A DNA stretch of 64,000 nt, from contig NZ_MAQA01000001.1 of assembly GCF_001692445.1 (NCBI RefSeq), positions 124,001 to 188,000 of the forward strand. Direction: 5' to 3'. Made by a program: the position numbers and the translations under genes. The first letter of the stretch is position 1, and every line of letters begins with the position of its first letter. This DNA is from Oerskovia enterophila. GTDB taxonomy: Bacteria; Actinomycetota; Actinomycetes; Actinomycetales; Cellulomonadaceae. Positions 50,442 through 62,949 of this stretch are shown here, piece by piece. Below the pieces are notes generated by a model. It was not told the DNA's origin and did not search any database. It worked only from the letters and a program-made list of their open reading frames with translations.

Positions 50442-51118
50442 GCCTGCACCGTCGGAGAGGACCGCTCGCGGGCGGCTGGTTCGGCCGGCTCACCGCGCAG
50501 TGGCGGACCGTGGCCTGGCTGACGGTCGTGTGGGTCATGCTCTGGGGCGACCTCTCGTGGGGCAACGTCATCGCGGGCGTGATCATCGCGAGCCTGCTCA
50601 TCACCTTCATGCCGCTGCCGTCGATCGCGACGAGCGGGACGGTCCGTCCTTGGCCCCTGCTCGTGCTGGTCTCCCGGTTCGTCGCCGACCTCGTGGTCGC
50701 CTCGTTCCAGGTCAGCATGCAGGCCTTCCGCTTCCACCACACCCCGCACGGGGCCGTGGTCGGGGTCAGGCTCCGCAACCCCTCGGACATCTACATGACC
50801 ATCACGGCCGAGCTCAGCTCGCTCGTGCCCGGGTCGCTCGTCATCGAGGCGCACCGGCTCACGGGCATGCTCTACCTGCACGTGCTCGACCTCGACGCCG
50901 CGGGCGGTGCCGACAAGGTCCGCCAGGACACGCTCGACCTCGAGGCGCGTGTGCTCCGCGCGTTCGCGTCCAACGAGGAGCTCAAGGCCGCCGGGCTGTA
51001 CCACCACCCGGGTGAGCCGTCCGTGCCCGCTGGAGCGTCGCCGTCGGGCACGCGCGGGGCGGACGACGCTGCGCGCCGGACCGATCGGCGTACCGACCGA
51101 CGGGAGGGGAAGCGATGA
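50438..51118 (+). CDS. mrpE: Mrp antiporter subunit E
   Basis: A 226-residue subunit of the MnhE family. Two N-terminal hydrophobic helices (VAWLTVVWVMLWGDLSWGNVIAGVIIASLLITF, adjacent) precede WPLLVLVSRFVADLVVASFQVSMQAF and a cytoplasmic domain with ITAELSSLVPGSLVIE and MLYLHVLDLD typical of MrpE. A charged, Arg-rich tail extends beyond the family core. The start at 50438 overlaps mrpD. Confidence 0.95.
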   Translation: MSLHRRRGPLAGGWFGRLTAQWRTVAWLTVVWVMLWGDLSWGNVIAGVIIASLLITFMPLPSIATSGTVRPWPLLVLVSRFVADLVVASFQVSMQAFRFHHTPHGAVVGVRLRNPSDIYMTITAELSSLVPGSLVIEAHRLTGMLYLHVLDLDAAGGADKVRQDTLDLEARVLRAFASNEELKAAGLYHHPGEPSVPAGASPSGTRGADDAARRTDRRTDRREGKR

Positions 51119-51570
51119 TCGTCGTCGTCCTGATCTGCGCCGTGCTCCTCGCCTCGGCCGCGACGCTCGCCGTCGTGCGTGCCGAGAAGGGGCCGTCGAT
51201 GCTCGACCGCACCATCGCGCTCGACGTCTTCACGACCACGCTCGTCGGCACCATCGCGCTCGAGGCCGCCTGGTCGCGGCGCACCGAGACCATCCCGATC
51301 CTCGTCGTGCTCTCGCTCGTGGGCTTCGTCGGGTCCGTGACCATCGCGCGCTTCGCGTCGGTCGAGCCCGAGGGCGAGCGGCGCATCAAGACCCGCGAGG
51401 AGATCGCGGCCGAGGAGGCCGAGCGGCTCGCGGCCGAGGACGACGAACGCGACATGGCTGCCGACCCCGAGCACGGCGCGGAGCACGAGCCCGACGATCT
51501 CGCGGAGGCAGAGCCCGCCGCCGCCCCCGAGGTCGACGGCACGACCGGACCCGAGGAGGCACGCTCATGA
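51115..51570 (+). CDS. mrpF: Mrp antiporter subunit F
   Basis: A 151-residue MnhF-family subunit. Three helices lie in the first roughly 85 residues (VVVLICAVLLASAATLAVVRAEKGPSMLDRTIALDVFTTTLVGTIAL, then IPILVVLSLVGFVGSVTIARF). The GPSMLDR motif is the MrpF hallmark. A Glu/Asp/Ala-rich tail of about 60 residues follows, parallel to those on MrpC and MrpG. It overlaps mrpE and mrpG by four bases each. Confidence 0.95.
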   Translation: MIVVVLICAVLLASAATLAVVRAEKGPSMLDRTIALDVFTTTLVGTIALEAAWSRRTETIPILVVLSLVGFVGSVTIARFASVEPEGERRIKTREEIAAEEAERLAAEDDERDMAADPEHGAEHEPDDLAEAEPAAAPEVDGTTGPEEARS

Positions 51571-51995
51571 GCTGGACCGTGGTGGCCGACGTCCTGGCCG
51601 GGGTCTTCCTGCTGTGCGGGGCGTTCCTCGCGTTCGCCGCGGGCGTGGGCGTCGTGCGGTTCCCGGACCTGCTCGCGCGCATGCACGCCGCGACCAAGCC
51701 GCAGGTGCTGGGCCTGATCCTCGTGCTCATCGCGCTCGCGCTGCGGATCCGCAGCTGGTCCGCCGTGGGCATGCTCGTGCTCGTCGTGATCTTCCAGCTC
51801 ATGACGTCGCCCGTCGCGGCGCACATGGTCGGGCGCGCGGGCTACCGGACCGGGAAGGTGCGTCCGGACCTGCTGGTGCTCGACGACCTCACGGCCGACC
51901 AGGAGGCCGCAGACCGGGAGAAGGTCGAGGCCGACCGGGACGCGGCGCAGGCCGCGACCGACGCCGAGGGTGACGGGGACACCCGCCGGGGGTGA
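51567..51995 (+). CDS. mrpG: Mrp antiporter subunit G
   Basis: A 142-residue MnhG-family subunit. The conserved N-terminal helices (LAGVFLLCGAFLAFAAGVGVVRFPDLLARMHAATKP) contain the RFPDxxxRMHAATK signature, followed by LGLILVLIALALRI and a TSPVAAHMVGRAGYRTG block. A charged Asp/Glu-rich tail ends the protein. It is the last gene of the mrpA(B)CDEFG operon. A CDF transporter gene starts 66 bases downstream. Confidence 0.95.
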   Translation: MSWTVVADVLAGVFLLCGAFLAFAAGVGVVRFPDLLARMHAATKPQVLGLILVLIALALRIRSWSAVGMLVLVVIFQLMTSPVAAHMVGRAGYRTGKVRPDLLVLDDLTADQEAADREKVEADRDAAQAATDAEGDGDTRRG

Positions 51996-52061
51996 CGGGG
52001 ACGCGCGCCGAGGGTGACCTGTCCCCGCGCGCCTCGCGGGGTCCGGTGATAGACCCGCTAC

Positions 52062-53072
52062 ATGACCTCGTCGTCCCAGCCGCCCTCGACCACCCCCGTC
52101 GCCGACAGCCCCCGGGTCGTCAAGACCGAGGAGCACGCCGAGAGCGCGCTCACGGTGATCGTCGCGTTCGGCGCGAACCTGCTCATCGCGGTCGCCAAGT
52201 CGGGCGCCGCGGTGATCACGGGCTCGGCCTCGATGGTCGCGGAGGCCGTGCATTCCTGGGCCGACACGGGCAACGAGGTGTTCCTCCTGCTCGCGAACAA
52301 GCGGTCGCGCAAGCCCGCGGACCACGACCACCCGCTGGGGTTCGGGCGCGAGGCGTACGTGTGGTCCATGTTCGCGGCGCTCGGGCTGTTCGCCGTGGGC
52401 GCGGGGGTCTCGATCACGCACGGCATCCAGGAGCTCGTGCACCCTGAGCCTGCCGACGACTTCGGGATCGCGTACGCGGTGCTCGGTGTGGCGTTCGTGC
52501 TCGAGGGGGTCTCGTTCCTGCAGGCGAACCGACAGGCGCGCAAGGAGGCGAAGGCGGCCGAGCGAGACCTGCTCCAGCACGTCCTGGTCACGTCCGACCC
52601 GACGCTGCGGGCCGTGTTCGCGGAGGACGCCGCGGCCCTCATGGGACTCGTGGTCGCGTTCGTGGGCATCTTCCTCCACCAGGTCACGGGGTCGCCCGTC
52701 CCGGACGCGATCGGCTCGATCGTGGTCGGCCTGATCCTCGGGGTCATCTCGTGGATCCTGATCGACCGCAACCGGCGCTTCCTCGTGGGCGAGCCCGCGG
52801 GGGCCGCGACGCGCGACGCCGCGCTGCGCGAGCTGCTGGCCGACCCCGAGGTCGACCGGGTGACCTACCTGCGTCTCGAGTACGTGGGTCCGCGCTCGCT
52901 CTACCTGGTCGCGAGCGTCGACCTCGTGGGGGACGACGACGAGCACGTGGTCGCCGAGCGCATCGACGCGCTCGAGCGTCGGGCGACCGCTGCGCCCGTG
53001 ATCGCGGGGGCCGTGATCTCGGTGTCCCCGGCGAGCGAGCGTTCGCTCGTGCCGTCGGACGAGCCGGGATAG
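52062..53072 (+). CDS. Cation diffusion facilitator (CDF) family transporter
   Basis: A 336-residue metal/H+ antiporter of the CDF group. Six hydrophobic segments are visible. The TM2 metal site HSWAD (AEAVHSWADTGNEVFLL) matches the HxxxD signature, with HDHPLGFGREAYVWSM after it, and a second acidic site EDAAALMGLVVAFVG in the TM5 region. The soluble C-terminal domain (about 245-320) has DPEVDRVTYLRLEYVG and SVDLVGDDDEHVVAERIDA. It resembles the ZnT9-like branch by this pattern. Zn2+, Fe2+ or Mn2+ export is likely, but the metal is not determinable. It is convergent with the alpha/beta hydrolase, only 25 bases away. Confidence 0.92.
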   Translation: MTSSSQPPSTTPVADSPRVVKTEEHAESALTVIVAFGANLLIAVAKSGAAVITGSASMVAEAVHSWADTGNEVFLLLANKRSRKPADHDHPLGFGREAYVWSMFAALGLFAVGAGVSITHGIQELVHPEPADDFGIAYAVLGVAFVLEGVSFLQANRQARKEAKAAERDLLQHVLVTSDPTLRAVFAEDAAALMGLVVAFVGIFLHQVTGSPVPDAIGSIVVGLILGVISWILIDRNRRFLVGEPAGAATRDAALRELLADPEVDRVTYLRLEYVGPRSLYLVASVDLVGDDDEHVVAERIDALERRATAAPVIAGAVISVSPASERSLVPSDEPG

Positions 53073-53097
53073 CGCGGGTAGCGCGCGGCGCGCCTCG

Positions 53098-54057
53098 TCA
53101 ACCGGGCAGCCGCTCGTCGAGCCAGCCGAACACCTCGTCGAGGAACGCGCTGCGCGCCGGCTCGGGGGACAGGACCAGGTCGTGCGCGCCGCCCTCGATC
53201 TCCACGAGCGTCACGTCGTCGCCGAGCCCGGGGGCGCGGTCCTTGATGTGCTGGACGTCCAGGACGCTGTCCGTGGTGATGACCTCGGGGTGCCAGCCCT
53301 TGTTCGGGCCGGACCGTGTCGAGGTCAGGACGAGCACGGGGCACCCGATGCGCAGCCCACGAGCGATCTGCGCGTGCCCGCGACGGATCTCGCGCAGCCA
53401 GCCGGCGCGGACGGGGAAGCCCTCGTGGGGCTTCCAGCCCAGCTCGTAGTCCCACTCGCCTCCGGTTCCGGCGTGCAGCGCCTGCCCATAGGCGTCGTCG
53501 AGCGACCCGACCTTCAGGCGAGGGGCGAAGCGCCCGACGACGTCGATCACCCGGGTGGAGACCACGCGGTCGAACCAGCTCGAGTTGAGGTCGAACCACG
53601 GGCTGTTGAGGACGAGCGCGGCGATCCTGCCCGGTCGTGCGTTGGCCCACAGGCTCGTGACGAGACCGCCCGTCGAGTGCCCCACGACGACGAGCTCGTC
53701 GTGGCCCTCGGCACGGATCGTGGCGGCCGCGGCGTCGAGGTCCTGGGCGTAGACGCTCAGGTCGTCGACCATGTTGGGGTCCTTGCCCGCCTCGGTCCAG
53801 TGCGCGAGCGAGCGGCCGTAGCCCCGCAGGTCGATCGCGTAGAACGCGTAGCCGTGGTCCTCGAAAGCGTCCCCGAGGTGGTCCTGGAAGAAGTAGTCGA
53901 CGAACCCGTGGACGTACAGCACGGCCCGACGGCGGCGCTCACCTCCCGCGGGAGGCGTCGCTTTGCGGACGAGCGTCGCGGTGTCGCCGTCGGGGAGGTC
54001 GAGCGTGCGGGCGACCCACTCGGGGCCGAGGACGTCCTGGTGCCAGCCGTTCGTCAT
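53098..54057 (-). CDS. Alpha/beta hydrolase (lysophospholipase-like serine hydrolase)
   Basis: A 319-residue cytosolic alpha/beta-hydrolase. Visible elements are AVLYVHGFVDYFFQDHLG (oxyanion strand), YAFYAIDLRGYGRSL, the nucleophile elbow VVVGHSTGGLVTSLWANA (Ser in GHSTGG), a late Asp in PVLVLTSTRSG/ITTDSVLDVQHIKD and the catalytic-type His in EIEGGAHDLVLS. The pattern fits the lysophospholipase / monoacylglycerol lipase group (Hydrolase_4). ATG 54057 has a weak leader. A 17-bp hairpin upstream (54127-54167) isolates it from the preceding minus-strand gene. The substrate is unknown. Confidence 0.9.
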   Translation of the reverse strand: MTNGWHQDVLGPEWVARTLDLPDGDTATLVRKATPPAGGERRRRAVLYVHGFVDYFFQDHLGDAFEDHGYAFYAIDLRGYGRSLAHWTEAGKDPNMVDDLSVYAQDLDAAAATIRAEGHDELVVVGHSTGGLVTSLWANARPGRIAALVLNSPWFDLNSSWFDRVVSTRVIDVVGRFAPRLKVGSLDDAYGQALHAGTGGEWDYELGWKPHEGFPVRAGWLREIRRGHAQIARGLRIGCPVLVLTSTRSGPNKGWHPEVITTDSVLDVQHIKDRAPGLGDDVTLVEIEGGAHDLVLSPEPARSAFLDEVFGWLDERLPG

Positions 54058-54126
54058 GGTGCAGCCCTTCGCCCGCGTACTCGGGCGGTATCGCGGTGCC
54101 GCCATTGTGCCCCTTGCGGGGTGCCC

Positions 54127-54167
54127 TGTCAGGACGAGCGAGGAGGCGTGCCTCGCTCGTCCTGACA
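54127..54167 (-). terminator. 17-bp terminator hairpin
   Basis: A perfect stem (54127-54143 with 54151-54167) and 7-base loop, between the proline-rich membrane protein gene and the hydrolase gene, both on the minus strand. Confidence 0.75.
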
Positions 54168-54272
54168 GCCCCTTCCGGGGGCTGCCCTCGGTCGGTACGA
54201 CCGGGTTCGCGCGGTCGCTCCCGCCTCGCGAGCGGGAGCTTCCCACCCTGCTCGCCGGACGGGAGCCGCGGA

Positions 54273-54950
54273 TCAGGCGGGTGGTGCGGGGCTCGCGGGC
54301 GGAGCCGGAGGAGCAGCAGGCGCCGCGGGCGGTGCCGGGCGCAGGTCCTCGCGCAGGCGCGTGGTCTCGTCGAGCTCGGAGTCGTCGGCCTGCTCGGTCC
54401 AGGGCTCGGTGACCTCGGCCGTCCAGGTCTGCGCGGGCTGCGGGTGGGCGGGCGGCGGCGCGTACTGTGCCGGCGCCTCCGGCTGTGCGACCGGTGCGAC
54501 CGGTGCGGCCGGCGGGACCGCGGAGGCGGGCGCGTCGGGAACCTGCGGGGCCGGCGCGTGCGGCGGCGCGAACTGCTGCCCGGCGGCCGGCGCAGGCGGT
54601 CCGGGCGGGGCCGGCGGGGTCTGCTGCGGTGCGTACTGGTCGACCGGGACGGCCTGGACCCCGGCCCCGACCGTGTGCGGAGACTGCGCCGGGTAGTGCG
54701 CCGGGACCGGTTCGGCGCCCGGGGCGGAGGCCGCCGGGTCCGGAGCGCCGAAGGGCTGACCGGGCTGCCCCGGGTACGCCGGCTGCCCGGGGTACGGAGG
54801 CTGTGCCGGGTACCCCTCGACGGGGGCGCCGTGCCCGTACGGCTGGGCGACCGGTGCCTTGCGGGGGCGCAGGAGCAGCCAGGTGACGAGCCCGATGACG
54901 ACGAGCCCGAGGAGCACGATCACCACGATCGCGACGAGTGCGAGGTTCAC
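54273..54950 (-). CDS. Membrane-anchored proline/alanine-rich protein
   Basis: A 225-residue protein. One N-terminal transmembrane helix (NLALVAIVVIVLLGLVVIGLVTWLLL) is followed by basic RPRK, so the long remainder is predicted cytoplasmic. The rest is disordered Pro/Ala/Gln/Tyr-rich sequence with repeats such as YPGQPAYPGQPGQPFGAP. An acidic patch (EQADDSELDETTRLREDL) precedes a Pro/Ala tail. GTG 54950 opens directly on the helix. No catalytic domain is recognised. It is divergent from clpB. Composition resembles the TM2 protein leader, but the two are not obviously homologous. Confidence 0.8.
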   Translation of the reverse strand: MNLALVAIVVIVLLGLVVIGLVTWLLLRPRKAPVAQPYGHGAPVEGYPAQPPYPGQPAYPGQPGQPFGAPDPAASAPGAEPVPAHYPAQSPHTVGAGVQAVPVDQYAPQQTPPAPPGPPAPAAGQQFAPPHAPAPQVPDAPASAVPPAAPVAPVAQPEAPAQYAPPPAHPQPAQTWTAEVTEPWTEQADDSELDETTRLREDLRPAPPAAPAAPPAPPASPAPPA

Positions 54951-55162
54951 AGGGCACCCCCGGCGGGGAGGTCGGAGGAGAGCTGCTCTCCCGGGTGGGC
55001 CGGCGCCGTCGTGCGGTCGCCGCGGTCCGGTGCGAGGGTGGCGGAAGGTTCGAGCCGTCGTGTAGTCACGCCCCCAGCATCCCGTGGATCGCGGGACGAG
55101 AAAAGGGGAACCACCGGCTGGTACGGCAGCCGTCCGACGCAGTTGCCGACATGACGGACAGA

Positions 55163-55183
55163 CTTGAGTGGAATACGCTCAAG
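55163..55183. promoter_or_regulatory. HAIR operator (HspR-binding) upstream of clpB
   Basis: CTTGAGT-N7-GCTCAAG matches the HAIR consensus CTTGAGT-N7-ACTCAAG in 13 of 14 arm bases. In Streptomyces and mycobacteria HspR binds HAIR to repress dnaK and clpB. The site lies 52 bases before the clpB ATG, placing clpB under HspR heat-shock control. No hspR gene is in the window. Confidence 0.9.
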
Positions 55184-55235
55184 TTTGGTCGCGTTGATCC
55201 AGGTAGACCCAGACCCCAGAAGTACCGGAGACCCC

Positions 55236-57854
<2,619 letters not shown>

Positions 57855-57925
57855 CGGCCCGGTGAGGTGCGTGCTGTCGGGCGGGGGGATCCTCCTGCCC
57901 GACGGCGTCGCTCGCCTCGTGCGTG

Positions 57926-57957
57926 GAAGGCCCGGTCCCGGGAGGGGCCGGGCCTTC
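57926..57957 (+). terminator. clpB terminator
   Basis: A 10-bp stem GAAGGCCCGG/CCGGGCCTTC around a 12-base GC-rich loop, 72 bases after the clpB stop. Confidence 0.6.
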
Positions 57958-58038
57958 GTGCGTGCGCAGCCTGGTCTCGCTCTCACGGAACGGGCATACT
58001 GGACGATCAGCCCACGTTCCCTCGACGGAAGGTCATTC

Positions 58039-59142
58039 GTGCTGCCGGACTCTCCCGTGCCCGACCACCTTCCGCAGACTCGCGCCGCCCGCCGCCGCGC
58101 CCAGGAGATCGCGTCCTCGCCGTCGCGCGCGGCCAGGCGTCGGCGCCGTGCCGAGGCCGTCCGGCACGCGCGCCCCGGCGCCGAGGTGCGTCGCGCGAGC
58201 GCGCTGCCCCAGGTCATGGTGGTCACGCTCGGCCTCGTGGGCGGTCTGCTCGCGGTCCCGGCCGCCCAGGAGCTCGACGGCGAGGGGCCGGGCCTCGAAC
58301 CGATCGGAGCGCGCTGGGACGCCGCGCTCGGGCGGGACGCCGACCGCGCCAGCCGGAGCGACGGCCCCCGCGGAGCGGTCCTCGCCGAGGCGGAGTCCGC
58401 TGCGCAGGCCCCTGCGGCGCCGACGGTCGGGCGACCGGGCGGGGGAGCCGGGGCTCCGCCGGAGACGACCCCCGCGCCCGACCCTGCGCCGACCACCGAG
58501 GGCGCGCCCGAGGCGCCGGCCCCGACCGGCCCGCCGCAGCTCGGCGCGACCGGACCCGAGGTCCAGGCGATCCAGGAGCGGCTGCAGGTGCACGGGGCCA
58601 CGGTCCTGGCCGACGGCGAGTTCGGTGCGGGGACCGACCGCGCGCTGCGCACGTTCCAGGCGGCGCGCGGCCTCGAGCCCGACGGCGTGGCCGGTGCGGC
58701 GACCCGGGCCGCGCTGCTCGCCGACCCCACCACCTCGACGGGCGGAGCCGGCTCGACCGGGGGAGCGCCGTCGTCGGGCACCGGGGACATGGCCGCGGTG
58801 CTGAGCCTCGTCAACGCTCAGCGCACGGCCGCGAGCTGCCCGGCGCTGCGGGCCGACGACCGGCTCGCCCGCGCCGCGACGCTGCACGCGCAGGACATGG
58901 TCGACCAGGGGTACTTCAGCCACACGAGCCTCGACGGGCGGACGTTCGGCGACCGCGTGACCGCTCAGGGGTACGCGCGACCCGGCGGTGAGAACATCGC
59001 CGCGGGCCAGCAGACCGCCCAGGCCGTGGTCGACGCGTGGATGGCGTCCGAGGGGCACCGTGCGAACATCCTCAACTGCGACTTCACCGCGATGGGGATC
59101 GGGCGCGTGGGCAACACCTGGGTGCAGGTCTTCGGGTACTGA
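58039..59142 (+). CDS. Exported PG-binding + CAP (SCP) domain protein
   Basis: A 367-residue protein. An Arg-rich cytoplasmic leader (about 1-55) precedes one transmembrane or signal helix (ASALPQVMVVTLGLVGGLLAVPAA). A Pro/Ala-rich linker leads to a peptidoglycan-binding type-1 repeat (about 172-232: GATGPEVQAIQERLQ, FGAGTDRALRTFQAARGLEPDGVAG). A C-terminal CAP/SCP domain (about 250-367) has VLSLVNAQRTAASCPAL, AATLHAQDMVDQGYFSHTS and the His motif SEGHRANIL, ending WVQVFGY. GTG 58039 has GGAAGG 6 bases upstream. The wall-binding domain suggests it is held at the cell wall. CAP-domain catalysis is unsettled. Confidence 0.9.
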   Translation: MLPDSPVPDHLPQTRAARRRAQEIASSPSRAARRRRRAEAVRHARPGAEVRRASALPQVMVVTLGLVGGLLAVPAAQELDGEGPGLEPIGARWDAALGRDADRASRSDGPRGAVLAEAESAAQAPAAPTVGRPGGGAGAPPETTPAPDPAPTTEGAPEAPAPTGPPQLGATGPEVQAIQERLQVHGATVLADGEFGAGTDRALRTFQAARGLEPDGVAGAATRAALLADPTTSTGGAGSTGGAPSSGTGDMAAVLSLVNAQRTAASCPALRADDRLARAATLHAQDMVDQGYFSHTSLDGRTFGDRVTAQGYARPGGENIAAGQQTAQAVVDAWMASEGHRANILNCDFTAMGIGRVGNTWVQVFGY

Positions 59143-59209
59143 GGACGCCCGGAAGGTCCGAGGTGTCCGCTTGCCGGGCGTGCCGGCGCGCGCCGCGACA
59201 TACTCAGGT

Positions 59210-60193
59210 GTGAACCCGTCCCACGAAGCAACGCCCGAGCCCGCCGCCCAGCAACGTCTCGACCACGCACCGCTCCGTTCCGCGGTCATCGTCAACCCGA
59301 ACCGGGTCGAGGGGCTCGACGAGCTCCGCCGGACCATCGAGGCCCAGCTCGCCGACGCGGGCTGGCCCGCCCCCGCCTGGCTCGAGACGACCGCCGAGGA
59401 CCCCGGCACCGGCCAGGCCCGGCAGGCCGTCGAGGACGGCGCCGAGGTCGTGTTCGTGAGCGGCGGCGACGGCACCGTGCGCGCCTGCATCGAAGGGCTC
59501 GTCGGGACCGAGGCGGCGCTCGCGGTCCTGCCCGGCGGCACGGGCAACCTCCTCGCGACCAACCTCGGTATCCCGCCCAGCCCGGAGGACGGTATCCGCC
59601 TCGCGCTCGACCGCGGGCGCCGCGCCGTCGACATCGGCGAGGTCGACGGGCAGGCGTTCGCCGTCATGGCGGGCATGGGGCTCGACGCCGCGATGATGGA
59701 GGACGCGCCGACGGCGCTCAAGGCCAAGGCTGGTGCGCTCGCGTACGTCGTCTCCGCGTTCAAGCACCTCGCCGACGACGAGATGAAGGTCGAGGTGCGC
59801 GTCGACGACCGGCCGGTGCTGCGCCGTCGTGCACGCAGCGTGCTCGTCGGGAACGTCGGCAAGCTCCAGGCGGGCGTCAACCTGCTGCCCGACGCGGTGC
59901 CCGACAACGGGCAGATGGACGTCGCGATCCTCGCGCCCCGCAACCTGGGCCACTGGGTCCAGCTCCTCGTCGGAGTGCTGCGAGGGCGCAAGCGCGTCCC
60001 CAACATGGAGGTGCTGCGCGGGTCACGGATCTCCGTGATCTCCGACCGGCCGCAGCCACGCCAGCTCGACGGCGACGTGATCGAGCCGTCGAAGAAGCTC
60101 GAGGTCAGCGTCCGTGCCGGGGCGCTGTGGGTGTGCGTCTACCAGCCCGACACCTCCGACGACATCGCGGAGGGCGCGCCGGCGGACGGGTGA
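59210..60193 (+). CDS. Diacylglycerol/lipid kinase family protein
   Basis: A 327-residue DAGK_cat-domain enzyme (LCB5/YegS/DgkB type) that phosphorylates a lipid with ATP. Motifs are AVIVNPNRVEG near the N-terminus, the nucleotide loop VVFVSGGDGTVRACIEGL (GGDGT near residue 85), AVLPGGTGNLLATNLGIP, MAGMGLDAAMMEDA, and the C-terminal LDGDVIEPSKKLEVSV. GTG 59210 is inferred from the frame. CATACT at 59199-59204 would put the transcript start at the codon, so it may be leaderless. A 23-bp inverted repeat follows the stop. The physiological lipid is not defined. Confidence 0.92.
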   Translation: MNPSHEATPEPAAQQRLDHAPLRSAVIVNPNRVEGLDELRRTIEAQLADAGWPAPAWLETTAEDPGTGQARQAVEDGAEVVFVSGGDGTVRACIEGLVGTEAALAVLPGGTGNLLATNLGIPPSPEDGIRLALDRGRRAVDIGEVDGQAFAVMAGMGLDAAMMEDAPTALKAKAGALAYVVSAFKHLADDEMKVEVRVDDRPVLRRRARSVLVGNVGKLQAGVNLLPDAVPDNGQMDVAILAPRNLGHWVQLLVGVLRGRKRVPNMEVLRGSRISVISDRPQPRQLDGDVIEPSKKLEVSVRAGALWVCVYQPDTSDDIAEGAPADG

Positions 60194-60205
60194 TCCGTGG
60201 CCGGT

Positions 60206-60264
60206 CGTGAGTGCGGAGCTCTTGCGCGACACGCCCGGCGTTTCGCGCAAGAGCTCCGCACTCA
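60206..60264. terminator. 23-bp perfect inverted repeat after lipid kinase gene
   Basis: The arms 60206-60228 and 60242-60264 are perfectly complementary around a 13-base loop. It lies 13 bases after the kinase stop and about 110 bases before the TPP riboswitch. It is probably a terminator that keeps kinase transcripts from entering thiC; a small mobile repeat is the alternative. Confidence 0.65.
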
Positions 60265-60323
60265 CGGGCAAGCGCCGAACGCGGGACGGTCGCGCCGACG
60301 CCCGGCGCCGTGCGCTACGGTGA

Positions 60324-62274
<1,951 letters not shown>

Positions 62275-62289
62275 CGGCCAGGGAGCGGC

Positions 62290-62949
62290 TCAGCGCGACG
62301 GTGCCGCGATCCCGTGCTCGTACGCCCACACCACGAGCTGGACGCGGTCGCGCATGCCCGTCTTGGTCATGATGCGGCTCAGGTGCGACTTCACGGTGCT
62401 CGCCTCGAGGTAGAGCGTCGCCGCGATCTCGGCGTTCGACTGCCCCCGGCACAGCAGCGCCAGGATGTCGTGCTCGCGCGAGGTGAGCAGGCCCGAGGCG
62501 ACCTCGTCGGGCGCGGCGGGAGACCGCCGTCGGGCGAACTCGTCGATCACGCGCCGCGTGAGCGTCTGGTCGACGAGACCCTCGCCCGACGCCACGCGCC
62601 GCACCGCGTCGACCAGCACGTCGGGCTCGGCGTCCTTGAGCAGGAACCCGCTCGCCCCGGCCTCCAGGGCGCCGAACACGTAGTCGTCCAGGTCGAACGT
62701 GCTCACCACGAGCACCGGGACCGGGTCGACGACGCCCGGTCCCGCGAGCGCGCGCGTCGCCGTGATGCCGTCCCCGCCGGGCATGCGGACGTCCATGCAC
62801 ACGACGTCGGGGCGCTCGCGGCGCGCGACGCGCACGGCGTCCGTGCCGTTCGCCGCCTCGCCCACGACCTCGAAGCCCTCGCTCTCGAGGATCACGGTGA
62901 AGCCTGCGCGGACGACGGCCTGGTCGTCGACCAGCACCACTCGGGTCAT
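62290..62949 (-). CDS. NarL/LuxR-type response regulator
   Basis: A 219-residue two-component regulator. The receiver domain (1-120) has [14 protein letters not shown] (acidic pocket), the phospho-acceptor Asp in [26 protein letters not shown] and the Lys in [10 protein letters not shown]. The LuxR HTH (about 150-212) reads [20 protein letters not shown] then [23 protein letters not shown] 62949 with AGGAGG upstream overlaps the sensor kinase stop as ATGA, so the pair is translationally coupled. Targets are unknown. Confidence 0.95.
   Translation of the reverse strand: MTRVVLVDDQAVVRAGFTVILESEGFEVVGEAANGTDAVRVARRERPDVVCMDVRMPGGDGITATRALAGPGVVDPVPVLVVSTFDLDDYVFGALEAGASGFLLKDAEPDVLVDAVRRVASGEGLVDQTLTRRVIDEFARRRSPAAPDEVASGLLTSREHDILALLCRGQSNAEIAATLYLEASTVKSHLSRIMTKTGMRDRVQLVVWAYEHGIAAPSR

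Noticed and set aside
57995-58008. ATACTGGACGAT as a further TetR operator
   Set aside because: It lacks the second half site and matches only about 8 of 14 bases. It is more likely the -10 region of the CAP-domain gene.
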